Positions 10,182 to 18,623 are shown, counted from the stretch's first letter. The stretch: DNA of 50,101 bases from Nostocaceae cyanobacterium (GCA_030065825.1 JASJCY010000009.1:1-50101); one strand, 5' to 3'. The notes: generated from the sequence alone by a model not told the origin. Numbers and translations are program-made.

Positions 10182-10209
10182 TTTACAAGGGGTAATTTTC
10201 TGCTATAAT
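10182..10209 (+). promoter_or_regulatory. sigma70-type promoter candidate
   Basis: TTTACA (10182-10187), 16-bp spacer, TATAAT (10204-10209). About 15 bases after it come GGGTTTACCC and an eight-T run (about 10224-10245), which could terminate a very short transcript. No open reading frame follows, so a small RNA or a decayed promoter are both possible. No transcript data. Confidence 0.35.
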
Positions 10210-10355
10210 GAAGGAAGCTGTGGGTTTACCCTGCGATTTTTTTTATCATGATTTTATGACATAAAATTTGTCAGAGTTTTATCACATTAGATAAGCACCT
10301 AAAAACCCTCTGATAGGCACAGGAGTTTCAACGAACCAAAAAATAAACAAGTAAC

Positions 10356-10500
10356 ACACATCTTGCAGCATTCTCAACAAAACCTCAAAAACCGAGGCAG
10401 CGCGCCATCCCTTTTTCCCGACTTATAGACGCAGGTCATGCGGCTACAAAAAGAAGCCACTACGTGTCTACCCGCAATGAAAGCGACTGCCGGGGTTTAT
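10356..10500 (+). mobile_element. partial MITE-like element, CACACATCTTGCA family (copy A)
   Basis: The left terminus ACACATCTTGCA (10356-10367) and the following TTCTCAACAA match termini of the complete copies at 21795, 24251 and 37508. The interior contains GCGACTGCCGGGGTTT, also found in the 37508 copy. The matching right end (TGCAAGATATGA) was not found, so the copy looks truncated or rearranged; the right border is approximate. Confidence 0.5.
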
Positions 10501-10523
10501 TAACGAAAAATAAGGGTTCTTAG

Positions 10524-10634
10524 CTAGTGTTCTGTCCCATTAGTTCTGAGGGGTTTTTATATCGTTAAAACCCTTAATTTATATAGCATTCAGGATTAAG
10601 ACAAACTCACAAAATTAATGGGACAAAGCACTAG
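10524..10634. mobile_element. 111-bp MITE-like inverted repeat element
   Basis: The ends are imperfect inverted repeats: CTAGTGTTCTGTCCCATTA on the left, TAATGGGACAAAGCACTAG on the right. The interior is AT-rich and non-coding. Size and structure fit a miniature inverted-repeat element; no transposase is nearby. Confidence 0.65.
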
Positions 10635-10902
10635 ACTATTGGTCTATCGGATTAATTTTGATAGTAAGAATAATCACGCTATGGTCAGACATCCTTGCCT
10701 GACTACTGCACAGGCAGGATGCCTGTGCCACAACCCCTCAGAATTAATGCATAGAGAGACACAGGAGATAGGTAATCTTGCACCACCATGATGGTCAACA
10801 AAAATACGATGGTAGTAGGCTTAAAAAGAAGATATACCTACCTCTTTCTATAAAAACCAGCTTTTATACCATAAAAGCAGCAATAATTCTCAAAAATCGG
10901 GG

Positions 10903-10930
10903 TTGATTTTGCGACAAAAACCGTTACAAT
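10903..10930 (+). promoter_or_regulatory. promoter candidate for the Mo-nitro_C gene
   Basis: TTGATT (10903-10908), 16-bp spacer, TACAAT (10925-10930), placing the start near 10938. This would give a leader of about 260 nt before the ATG at 11199. The leader contains several short inverted repeats, for example ATCTATCTGGGGATAGAT (about 10946-10963) and GAGATTAAATCTC (about 11091-11103). Upstream regulation through the leader is possible but unproven. Confidence 0.4.
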
Positions 10931-11198
10931 GTGTAACAGTTAAATCTATCTGGGGATAGATGTCTTCAAGAAAATTTCAAGTATGTCAAGTTATGAACAA
11001 GATAGTAAGATTACCGTTTCGATTCTAGGGAAAATGCGGTTATCTTGACGTAGTGATAGATAGTGTCTGACATAAGTAGCTACTGAAATCATGAGATTAA
11101 ATCTCAGTCAGGACAAGATTTTTCCGGGCAAGGCTACGGTTACCTTGTAGATGTTCATCGGATAGGTGAATACCCTCACCAAAATAGAGGAGCTAACC

Positions 11199-11576
11199 AT
11201 GAAGGTATTTCCAAATACCCAAAAAAAGATTTTTCTTGCTAGCTGGATATCAGTAAATCAAGCAGAAGCTAGCAGTACCAATGCTACATCCCTACATCCT
11301 CCAGCCCAGACCTTTCAATTTGATATTTATCAACCCCTGCGTCAGTGGTTAAATAATTTTCAAGTTAGCGATCAAAAGCTTGCACACCGTCTGTGTAAAC
11401 TGATCCCTGCCCAATGTCCCTTTGAACGGGATATCAAGTTATTTGGTAAAACCATGTTGCACATTCCTCCAATGTGTAAACTCAATCCCTTATACGAAGA
11501 AGTAGTTGGTTTGCGTTTCCGTGCTTTGTGCTATCTAGCAGATAATTGTGGAGAAGATATAAGTCAGTATTGTTAA
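11199..11576 (+). CDS. Mo-dependent nitrogenase C-terminal domain protein
   Basis: A 125-residue protein matching the small cyanobacterial Mo-nitro_C family (named for similarity to a C-terminal extension; biochemical role unknown). Recognisable blocks are LRQWLNNF, HRLCKLIPAQCPFERDI, HIPPMCKLNPLYEE and GLRFRALCYLADNCGEDI, with five cysteines at conserved spots. The ATG at 11199 is preferred because GAGGAG lies 6 nt upstream; a GTG at 11166 would add 11 residues with no ribosome site. The N-terminal 40 residues are low in conservation. A long leader and a separate promoter suggest independent control. It is not next to nif genes here. Confidence 0.85.
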   Translation: MKVFPNTQKKIFLASWISVNQAEASSTNATSLHPPAQTFQFDIYQPLRQWLNNFQVSDQKLAHRLCKLIPAQCPFERDIKLFGKTMLHIPPMCKLNPLYEEVVGLRFRALCYLADNCGEDISQYC

Positions 11577-11581
11577 TTAGT

Positions 11582-11692
11582 CATTGGTCATTGGTTATTG
11601 GTCATTGGTCATTTGGTAGTCCCCATTACCCATTACCAATTACCCATTACCCATTACCCATTACCCATTACCCATTACCAATTACCCATTAT
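11582..11692. repeat. heptanucleotide STRR array (TCATTGG / CCCATTA)
   Basis: TCATTGG-type units run from about 11582, then CCCATTA/CCAATTA units to 11692. This is a classic cyanobacterial short tandemly repeated repetitive sequence with a 7-bp period. Its right end overlaps the stop codon (11689-11691) of the minus-strand caspase-like gene, so the repeat provides that stop. Confidence 0.9.
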
Positions 11693-13479
11693 CTCTTTTG
11701 CCATTTTTGAATTGCTGCTTGTGCCTTTGAGTAAGCGCTTGTATCTTCCGGAACTAAAGTAGCAGCTGCAATTGCGGCTTTGTATTGCCCTCTAGAAGCA
11801 CGATTTTTGGCGATCGCTAATATTTTTTCACTCCAAGTGTCTATAGACTTTTGTGCTGATTCAAATCCCGGTTCTCCCGGTGTCACCTTCCTGGCAACGT
11901 CGATAGCACGATTGTAGCTAGAAGCCTGTCGGGACTCAATTAAGGCACTAGCAGCGTCTAATAGGGTTTTGTTACTCAAATACTGCTTGGCTTCTATTTG
12001 CCATCTTTCGATGGATTTCTGTGCTTTGGGATACAGGGGTCCATCTTTAGTAATTAACTGTGCAGCTGCAATAGCATCAGCATACTGTCTGCGTTTGGCA
12101 CGACCTGATGCTAAGTCTAAAATCATATTGCTCCAAATCTGAATATTTTCTTGAGCTTTTTCATAAAGGGGTTCTCCTGGCTGAATTTTACGGGCAGTGG
12201 CGATGGCTTTACTTAAATCGCTTGCCTGAGTTGCTTTCAGGGACATTTTAGCCAAGTCTAACAGGGCTTGATTGCGCTTTTGAGACTCGCTAGCGGGTGG
12301 TTGGGAAACTGTTGGTGGAGTAATTAGGGAAGGAGGTTGTATGGATATTGACGGTTCTGTGGGAGAATCAATGTTAAGGGTATTATCCTCCTTGTCGTCA
12401 ATGGTTCTGTTGCCACTGTTGGATAATATGCCACTAAATTTAAATCCTGGCTGATTGCGCAGTAAAAGGATGCCAATTAAGCCACATGCCAACATAGAGC
12501 CTACACCCCAGAATAAAATTTGTTTGCCAACAGCGGTTTTTGTGGCGTCTGACTCTGGCAAATCCTTTGCTATGGGAGCAGGAGTCTGGGGAGAGGGCAG
12601 GAGCAAATTTGTTTCAGCATTATTACTGAATTGATATTGATAATTGGTATAATTTTTATAATAATTTTCTGGGAGCTTGGGAGCCGCTTGTAGGGCGTTT
12701 AAGATATCGTCAGTGGACTGAATTGCGGTTTCTTTAGTATTGATATTTAGTTGTAAGGGTTCTAAACTAGCTGCTTCTCCTAATGAAATAATAGTTACCG
12801 GATTTTGGGTGGGACGCCAATAGTGATGACACAACTCTGGGGTGCGGACGCTGAGATACCTTTCTAAAGCCGCTAAATTGTTACTATTGCCAGAACGTAG
12901 AGCTTCTAACACAGCAGCGGTAAAAAATCCGTAACCCAAGTCCCGGCTTTCGTGGGAAAATTGCTCTGGTTGACAAGAAAGAATTGTGGGGATTTGTAGT
13001 TCTTGAGCCAGTTCTACGGTTTCTTGCCCTACGGGATTATTACCTTGGTAACCAGAAACACGGTTGATATCCAGCAATACCAAAGCATCAAGGGCAGCTA
13101 TTTGCAGAGTTTGCAAAAGACTACGAATTTCGATGCCAGTTTCCTGTACCCGACGGGGATCACCTTCCGTGGGCATCAAGTAGTCTTTGCCATCGTAGTT
13201 AACCCCATATCCGCTAAAGAAAAACCATAGCTTGTCACCGGGTTGCCAACAAGCTGCTGCTAAATCCTCCAATAACAGCAGAATATTTTTCTTGTCAGGA
13301 TAGGTAGATAGATCGCCAAAAGGTGGGGAATTATCCGTCATCAGCACAGACTTTTGGGGTGAGAAACCCCCTGTTACTAAATAATCCCTAAGGGCTTGTG
13401 CATCTGCTTGAGCGCAACCTAGAGGTTGAAAAAACTGATATTGATTAATGCCAATAGCGATCGCCCAGTTATTTGCCAT
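11689..13479 (-). CDS. caspase-fold (peptidase C14) protein with degenerate Tyr/Asn active site, membrane anchored
   Basis: The N-terminal ~250 residues have the p20 caspase fold (WAIAIGINQY, then KLWFFFSGYG, DYLMPTEGDP and LVLLDINR). In active orthocaspases the SGHG histidine and DxC cysteine form the dyad; here they are Tyr (SGYG) and Asn (DINR), residues 102 and 150 if counted from a TTG start 11 codons upstream. The protein is therefore expected to be catalytically dead, like the pseudo-orthocaspases known in cyanobacteria. A single membrane segment (about 320-340, ILFWGVGSMLACGLIGILLL) is followed by a Ser/Pro linker and four related helical repeats with the pattern AxxxARKxxPGEPxYxxAQxxIxxW. 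The ATG at 13479 is preferred over an upstream TTG at 13512. Likely a scaffold or sensor. Confidence 0.85.
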   Translation of the reverse strand: MANNWAIAIGINQYQFFQPLGCAQADAQALRDYLVTGGFSPQKSVLMTDNSPPFGDLSTYPDKKNILLLLEDLAAACWQPGDKLWFFFSGYGVNYDGKDYLMPTEGDPRRVQETGIEIRSLLQTLQIAALDALVLLDINRVSGYQGNNPVGQETVELAQELQIPTILSCQPEQFSHESRDLGYGFFTAAVLEALRSGNSNNLAALERYLSVRTPELCHHYWRPTQNPVTIISLGEAASLEPLQLNINTKETAIQSTDDILNALQAAPKLPENYYKNYTNYQYQFSNNAETNLLLPSPQTPAPIAKDLPESDATKTAVGKQILFWGVGSMLACGLIGILLLRNQPGFKFSGILSNSGNRTIDDKEDNTLNIDSPTEPSISIQPPSLITPPTVSQPPASESQKRNQALLDLAKMSLKATQASDLSKAIATARKIQPGEPLYEKAQENIQIWSNMILDLASGRAKRRQYADAIAAAQLITKDGPLYPKAQKSIERWQIEAKQYLSNKTLLDAASALIESRQASSYNRAIDVARKVTPGEPGFESAQKSIDTWSEKILAIAKNRASRGQYKAAIAAATLVPEDTSAYSKAQAAIQKWQKR

Positions 13480-13709
13480 GGCTTTGTTCGTTTGTTGTTG
13501 TGTATTTACCAAAGATTTCGGTTGGCTTTGCTTGGAAAAGGAAGCTAACCTATTGATAGTCTAGGAGATTCTCGCTAAACCTCTATTTATTTAAGTATCT
13601 TTTATCACTGAAGCCTTCCTTTGAAAATACTTCTATTAACAGCTAAGAAGCTATAAACAGGAGTGGCGTTTACCAACCATTAACCAAAATTCCCTTTACA
13701 GTCAGAAAT

Positions 13710-14282
13710 ATGGGGGAAAGCCTCATTCAAGTTATGCCATTAATTTTTCAGAAAATCCGGATAGGTTCTTGTTTATTTTTGCTTTTGTCTGCCGTCCCCA
13801 TGTGGTTAGCAACAGAAGGGATTGCACCCCAGATTGTACAAGCTTACACCGCTAGAGTAGACCTTTCCCTAAACCGTCTCCCTGAAGAAAACTACGAAAG
13901 CATACTCACAAGGGCACAAACCGTTGCTAGAACAGCAGTTCAACGCAGCTTAGACAAAGATATATTAGTAACAGATGTTTCCGTAATAGTCTCTGTACAA
14001 AATCAAGGAACAATTGTTCCAGTTTTAGAAATAGCAGTTAGTCGTCAACAATGGCGCAATCGTCCCGATCCCCAACGTTGGGCAACTTACTTTAGAACAG
14101 CGCGATCGCTACTGTTTTTGGATATGAGACAAAATAGGAAAAATTCCCCTACAAACGAAGCTGGTACTGCTAATCCAGCAGTTTCATCACAACCTGCAAA
14201 TCCTAGTCCCCAAGGAACACAGCAACCTGAAAATAGTCAGCAAAGTTTACCTGTCCCTGTACCTCCACCACAAAAGCGTTAA
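13710..14282 (+). CDS. conserved cyanobacterial protein with N-terminal signal or anchor, function unknown
   Basis: 190 residues. A hydrophobic segment at about 18-34 (IGSCLFLLLSAVPMWLA) looks like a signal peptide or membrane anchor. The middle part (about 45-150, ARVDLSLNRLPEENY to ARSLLFLDMRQN) is alpha/beta-like and seems folded; the last 45 residues are Pro/Gln/Ser-rich and probably disordered. I recognise no catalytic motif. It is divergent from the caspase-like gene (230-bp gap) and lies 45 bp upstream of rpmF on the same strand, so cotranscription with the ribosomal gene is possible. An internal ATG at 13734 is an alternative start. Confidence 0.7.
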   Translation: MGESLIQVMPLIFQKIRIGSCLFLLLSAVPMWLATEGIAPQIVQAYTARVDLSLNRLPEENYESILTRAQTVARTAVQRSLDKDILVTDVSVIVSVQNQGTIVPVLEIAVSRQQWRNRPDPQRWATYFRTARSLLFLDMRQNRKNSPTNEAGTANPAVSSQPANPSPQGTQQPENSQQSLPVPVPPPQKR

Positions 14283-14327
14283 TGCCTTAGAATAGTAAGG
14301 TTGTCAAAAATTACAAATTCCAGTATC

Positions 14328-14498
14328 ATGGCAGTCCCTAAGAAGAAAACCTCCAAATCCAAACGAGACAAACGTCGCGCTACTTGGCGACGTAAAGCAG
14401 AATTTCAAGCCGAAAAAGCTCTTTCTTTAGGTAAGTCAATTTTGACTGGACGTTCCACATTTGTTTATCCAGGTGAGGAAGAGGAAGAGGAAGAGTAA
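14328..14498 (+). CDS. rpmF: 50S ribosomal protein bL32
   Basis: A 56-residue ribosomal protein beginning [20 protein letters not shown], the canonical bL32 start. An upstream in-frame start at 14301 is not needed. As in other cyanobacteria the protein lacks the C-terminal zinc-binding cysteines of some bacterial L32s and ends in a run of seven glutamates after VYPGE. That acidic tail is a lineage trait. It belongs to the large ribosomal subunit near the exit-tunnel region. Confidence 0.95.
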   Translation: MAVPKKKTSKSKRDKRRATWRRKAEFQAEKALSLGKSILTGRSTFVYPGEEEEEEE

Positions 14499-14561
14499 GT
14501 CAAGTCTCAAGGACTAAGGATGAAGGATGAAAAATGATGAATTCATCCTTTGGTCTTGACT

Positions 14562-15191
14562 ATGGCTAATTACAAGACTTATTTTCTGGTGACAATGCGA
14601 GGAAAATTTTTTCAGAAACCTACGGGGGAAGAAAGCGATCGCACTCCTCCTGGTCAATATTTAACTAAAGGCTTTCCTGTCTTAACCTACGGTGAAACAC
14701 CACAGGTGAATATAGACACATGGGAATTTCGGGTTTGGGGTTTAGCGCAACCCAAAACTTTCACTTGGGATGACTTTATGGGGTTACCCCAGCAGGAATT
14801 TACTGCTGATTTTCATTGCGTCACCCGGTGGTCAAAACTTGATGTTAAATGGACGGGGATCAAAGTTACTGACTTTATGAAGTTAATTGAAGTCGATCCC
14901 CAAGCCGTTCATGTGATGGAACATTGTTATGGTGGCTATACTACTAATATTTCCATGACAGATTTTGTCAGGGAAGAAAACTTTTTTGCTTTTAAATTAT
15001 TTGGCGAATCTTTACCAGCAGAACATGGTGGTCCGATGCGGTTAGTAGTTCCCCATATTTATGCTTGGAAAAGTGCTAAATGGATTAATGGTTTAGAGTT
15101 TCTTAAAGAGGAAAAATTAGGTTTTTGGGAACGTAATGGTTACCACAGTCGCGGAGAACCTTGGGCTGAGGAACGGTATAGTAACTTTTAA
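14562..15191 (+). CDS. sulfite oxidase-like molybdopterin-dependent oxidoreductase
   Basis: A 209-residue protein of the oxidoreductase molybdopterin-binding family, related to the catalytic domain of sulfite oxidase and MsrP (YedY). Key features are the molybdenum-ligand cysteine in DFHCVTRWS (Cys86) and the segments WTGIKVTDF, HVMEHCYGGYTTNI, GGPMRLVVPHIYAWKSAKW and EERYS. There is no Tat signal, so it should act in the cytoplasm, unlike YedY. Substrate unknown. The ATG at 14562 is chosen over a TTG four codons earlier; a further ATG at 14595 (MRGKFFQKP) matches where many relatives begin. It needs molybdopterin made elsewhere. Confidence 0.85.
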   Translation: MANYKTYFLVTMRGKFFQKPTGEESDRTPPGQYLTKGFPVLTYGETPQVNIDTWEFRVWGLAQPKTFTWDDFMGLPQQEFTADFHCVTRWSKLDVKWTGIKVTDFMKLIEVDPQAVHVMEHCYGGYTTNISMTDFVREENFFAFKLFGESLPAEHGGPMRLVVPHIYAWKSAKWINGLEFLKEEKLGFWERNGYHSRGEPWAEERYSNF

Positions 15192-15505
15192 TGGTGTTGA
15201 GTAGCAAATAAGCAGAATATAGATTATGACAAAAAATTAAAATTAATATCAAATATATTCTTAGCTGTGCTGAATACGATAAGGATAAAAGACTTGCAAA
15301 TAAAAAAATATCCTAATCGTAAATTCTTGTGTTATTGATTATATCATTCGTAGGGGCGCGGAAACCGCGCCCCTACTTGAGATGATTGATTTTCTGGTAT
15401 TCTATGGCACTTTTCAGGGGTAGGTCGGGTTTCGTCCCACCCCTGCGGGGAAGCAAGCTACAACCCAACCTACAGTTTAGGTTAATGTGAGGTTTGAAAA
15501 CATGC
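15192..15505. other. spacer after the molybdoenzyme gene
   Basis: Gene-free AT-rich DNA with one REP-like palindrome (15350-15376) and a short repeat resembling those near 24600 and 35000 (GGGGAAGCAAGCTACAACCC, about 15449). No promoter was identified. Confidence 0.5.
15350..15376. repeat. REP-like palindrome (GTAGGGGCGCGG family)
   Basis: GTAGGGGCGCGG, loop AAA, then its perfect reverse complement. Related GTAGGGGCGGGG-type palindromes occur inside recJ (45372-45394) and at the 3' end of the YdcF gene (46560-46595). Confidence 0.9.
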
Positions 15506-15734
15506 CCTAGAGTTTTTTTGCCCAGGTCAGACCATTACTCTAGCGCTAGAGTTTTTTGCCCAGGTTGTGACCATTACTAAGCGCGAAGCGAGTTTTTTGT
15601 CTAGTTAAGACCATTAGTCTAGCGCTAGAGTTTTTCGGGGGTTGTGACCATTACTCTAGCGCTAGAGTTTTTTGTCCAGGTTGTGACCATTACTAAGCGC
15701 GAAGCGAGTTTTTTGTCTAGGTAAGACCATTAGT
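15506..15734. repeat. ~37-bp minisatellite array, left copy
   Basis: About six degenerate units built from two alternating cores, CTCTAGCGCTAGAG (a perfect palindrome) and AAGCGCGAAGCGAG, separated by TTTTTTGCCCAGGTTGTGACCATTA-like linkers (written here as its parts TTTTTTG, CCAGGTTG and TGACCATTA). The same family, reverse-complemented, forms the larger array at 43205-44117. It ends exactly where homology to a methyltransferase begins. Confidence 0.9.
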
Positions 15735-16121
15735 CTCATTCATACACCAGCGGATACTGCTTACATTGGACAGGTTGTTTTACGTTCTGTGCTTGAAAGA
15801 TATGGTCTAAAGCTTGACTATAGCAATTGCATTGGTTCAATTGAAAACTGTAAGAAACTGTTTGTAAATGCTGGCTTTGAAGCTATTGATATCAAAACCG
15901 AACAGCACGGTATTTACGTTAGTTTTGATTCTGTCAAAACTAAGTGGGAAGAATTAATTTCGTTTTCATTCCATAGTAAATCAGAGAAAATTCTGTCAGA
16001 GCTTACATTAATACATGTAGCAGAAGCCAAAGCTAAATTTGAAGCAGAATTAGAAGCGCTTCAAACTGAACAAGGAATTTGGGATGACCTTACCACTCTA
16101 TATATCTTAGGTCACAAATAA
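15735..16121 (+). pseudogene. C-terminal fragment of a class I SAM-dependent methyltransferase
   Basis: The reading frame extends upstream of the first GTG (15789): HTPADTAYIGQVVLRS (15741-15788) is in frame with VLERYGLKLDYSNCIG, and together they resemble the C-terminal half of small SAM methyltransferases, ending in GIWDDLTTLYILGHK. The N-terminal part with the SAM-binding glycine motif is missing; its place is taken by the repeat array ending at about 15734. I infer a truncation by expansion of, or recombination at, the array. No ribosome site precedes the GTG. It ends 1 nt from the convergent aldehyde dehydrogenase gene. Confidence 0.7.
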
Positions 16122-16122
16122 C

Positions 16123-17502
16123 CTATCCAATAATTCGTTTTAACCATGGTAATTTCCCTGCATAGGGAGGATACCGCAATTTCAAATCAAATAGAAAATA
16201 TCTATATAAGACGCTTTTATAGTGGGAGAAGGTGTCAAAACTAGCTTTACCATGATAGCTACCAATACCGCTATTACCGACACCTCCAAATGGTAAAGAT
16301 GTAACACCAAACTGTAAAACTGTGTCATTGATACAAACTCCACCAGAGGAGGTTGTTTGTAAAACTTTTTGTTGTAGGTTTTTGTTATCAGAAAATAAGT
16401 ATAAAGCTAAAGGTTTGGGGTGAGAATTAATTAAAGTAATTGCTTGGGAAATATCTGAATATTCTATTATCGGAAGAATGGGAGCAAAAATTTCTGATTG
16501 CATCACCCTTGCTTGTGGTGAAACATTATCTATGACTGTGGGAGCAATATAACAATCATCAATATTAGTTTCTCCCCCAATAACAATATCTCCATCTTGG
16601 AGAAACTTTACTATTTGCTGAAAACGCTTTTGATTGATAATCCTGCCATAATCTGGACTATTTTTAGGGTTATCTCCATAAAATTCCTGGATAGATTTTT
16701 GAATTTCATTTAACAAATCATTCTTGATTTGATGATTTACTAACACATAGTCAGGAGCAACACAAGATTGCCCAGCATTGAGAAATTTACCCCAAGTAAT
16801 ACGTCTAGCAGTACATTCAATATTAATATCATTATCGACAATACAAGGATTTTTACCGCCTAATTCTAAGGTGACTGACGTGAGATTTTTGGCAGCAGCT
16901 TCCATGACAATTTTACCTACAGATGTACCGCCAGTAAAAAAGATATGGTCAAACTTTTGTGCTAATAATTGTTGACTGGTTTCTACATCACCTTCTACTA
17001 CGGTGATATATTCTGGTGGAAAAGATTTGGCGATTATTTTAGCCACTAAATCAGAGGTATGAGGGGCAATTTCTGAAGGTTTAAGAATAGCGCAGTTTCC
17101 AGCAGCAATAGCACCAATTAAAGGGGCAAAAATTAATTGCATGGGATAATTCCATGCCCCAATAATCAAAACTACTCCTAAAGGTTCTGGAACTATTCGC
17201 GCTGTTGCAGGTAAATATTCTAGAGAAAGCCCTACCTTTCTTGGTTTAGTCCAATTTTTGAGATGTTTGATAGCATAATCAATTTCTTTAGTGATGATGG
17301 AAGTTTCCCCAATATAAACCTCAATAGGTGGTTTATTTAAATCTGCTTTTAAGGCTTGGTTTATTGCTGTTTCGCTTTCAATAACCGCTTGTTTAATTGT
17401 TCTTAATTGTTCAATCCGAAAATTAATATCTTTCGTTTTACTTGTCTGCCAAAAATTCCGTTGCTTCTGGATAATTTCACTGATTGATAATGACGCAATC
17501 AT
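16123..17502 (-). CDS. NAD(P)-dependent aldehyde dehydrogenase, class 3-like
   Basis: Oxidises aldehydes to acids; in cyanobacteria relatives act on fatty or apocarotenoid aldehydes. The 459-residue protein contains the catalytic Cys247 (NAGQSCVAPDY), general-base Glu213 (TLELGGKNP), Asn118 (AWNYP) and the cofactor loop FFTGGTSVGK. The length and C-terminal extension (YRYFLFDLKLRYPPYAGKLP) match the class 3/fatty aldehyde type, where the hydrophobic end can touch membranes. It lies 29 nt downstream of the hybrid kinase gene on the same strand, so the two are probably cotranscribed. Confidence 0.93.
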   Translation of the reverse strand: MIASLSISEIIQKQRNFWQTSKTKDINFRIEQLRTIKQAVIESETAINQALKADLNKPPIEVYIGETSIITKEIDYAIKHLKNWTKPRKVGLSLEYLPATARIVPEPLGVVLIIGAWNYPMQLIFAPLIGAIAAGNCAILKPSEIAPHTSDLVAKIIAKSFPPEYITVVEGDVETSQQLLAQKFDHIFFTGGTSVGKIVMEAAAKNLTSVTLELGGKNPCIVDNDINIECTARRITWGKFLNAGQSCVAPDYVLVNHQIKNDLLNEIQKSIQEFYGDNPKNSPDYGRIINQKRFQQIVKFLQDGDIVIGGETNIDDCYIAPTVIDNVSPQARVMQSEIFAPILPIIEYSDISQAITLINSHPKPLALYLFSDNKNLQQKVLQTTSSGGVCINDTVLQFGVTSLPFGGVGNSGIGSYHGKASFDTFSHYKSVLYRYFLFDLKLRYPPYAGKLPWLKRIIG

Positions 17503-17531
17503 GTTTAAATCTTGAAAAATTGGATATTTAT

Positions 17532-18623
17532 TTACTGTTTAACAGGTAGATTGACAGTGAAAATGCTACCTTTATCTACCTCAGAATTAACTTTTATAGT
17601 ACCTTGATGTGCCTCAGCAATGCGACGAGAAAGATACAATCCCAAGCCACTACCAGAACGCTTGTGACTTCCGGGACGAAATCTTTCAAATAATGTCGCT
17701 TGTTCTTCTGAGGAAATACCTTGTCCTGTATCGGCTACCTTAACGGTAATATAGTCATCAGCACCAGTAAGACGAATAGAAATTTCTCCTTGTTCAGTAA
17801 ACTTAATTGCATTCCCCACCAGATTAGTAAATAGCCGATGCAACTCCAAGCGATCGCCCATTATTTTACTTGTAGTTGCATCCCCATCCAAATCCCGATT
17901 GATTGTCAGTCCCTTTTGTTCAGCTAGGGGAGTTAATTCCCCAGCTACCTCTTGTAGTAACTGCTGTACATCCACGGGTTGAAATGTCAGGGTTTTGCGT
18001 CCCGCTTCAAAGCGATAAACTTCTAGTAGGGTATTTACCATGGCTAACAAATTGGTGTTGCTGCGAGCCATAATGGTAATTACTTCCTGCATCGGTGGCG
18101 ATAATTCTCCCAATGCTCCCTCTTGTAATAGCATCAGCATTCTTTCCGCAGCTACTAAGGGAGTGCGTAAGTCATGGGTAAGACGGGAGACAAAATCTTG
18201 GCGTTGACGAGCGATTTCGTCTCGTTCGTCTATACTGTGTTTCAGACGTAACAAAGAACGCACCCTTGCCAGCAATTCATCCACCGTTACTGGTTTGCGA
18301 ATAAAATCATCAGCACCAATATCTAAGCCTTGAGCGACATTCGGGGAGTCGTGAGCGGTAATCAACAAAATCGGGATGAAAGGTAAATCAGTATTTACTC
18401 TGATGTGCTTCGTAACTTCATAACCATCCATTCCCGGCATCATCACATCCAGCAATACCAAATCAAACTCATATTCGGTAATTCTTCTCAGTGCATTAGG
18501 ACCATTTTCTGCGGTGACAATTGTATAGCCTTCTTCCTCCAGAATAGTTTTGATTAAAAAGACGTTATCTGGAGAATCATCGACTACTAAGATTTTGTCG
18601 GAATTAGGAGATGTTAAATTCAT
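17532..18623 (-). CDS. hybrid response regulator-histidine kinase (REC-HisKA-HATPase)
   Basis: 363 residues with an N-terminal receiver domain (phospho-acceptor Asp59 in LVLLDVMMPGMDG; Lys110 in FIRKPV), then a HisKA domain with His150 in SRLTHDLRTPL and an HATPase_c domain (NLVGNAIKFTE, DTGQGIS, GSGLGLYLSRR). There are no membrane or sensor domains, so the kinase is soluble and probably gets its input through the receiver. This REC-first order is common in cyanobacterial phosphorelays. It stands upstream of the aldehyde dehydrogenase gene (29-nt gap), a hint of joint transcription. Partner proteins cannot be named. Confidence 0.92.
   Translation of the reverse strand: MNLTSPNSDKILVVDDSPDNVFLIKTILEEEGYTIVTAENGPNALRRITEYEFDLVLLDVMMPGMDGYEVTKHIRVNTDLPFIPILLITAHDSPNVAQGLDIGADDFIRKPVTVDELLARVRSLLRLKHSIDERDEIARQRQDFVSRLTHDLRTPLVAAERMLMLLQEGALGELSPPMQEVITIMARSNTNLLAMVNTLLEVYRFEAGRKTLTFQPVDVQQLLQEVAGELTPLAEQKGLTINRDLDGDATTSKIMGDRLELHRLFTNLVGNAIKFTEQGEISIRLTGADDYITVKVADTGQGISSEEQATLFERFRPGSHKRSGSGLGLYLSRRIAEAHQGTIKVNSEVDKGSIFTVNLPVKQ

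Larger units (their letters stand above)
9969..11198. other. 1.2-kb spacer with promoters and MITE-like elements
   Basis: No protein gene was identified. It holds two promoter-like sites (10182-10209 and 10903-10930), a partial copy of the CACACATCTTGCA element (from 10356), a MITE-like inverted repeat (10524-10634) and a short inverted motif on ACAGGCAGGATGCCTGTGCC (about 10711-10730). The last 270 bases form the leader of the downstream Mo-nitro_C gene. Confidence 0.55.

Noticed and set aside
11199-11576. Nitrogenase structural gene
   Set aside because: Only the small C-terminal-domain family is present; there are no cofactor ligands or NifD/K motifs.
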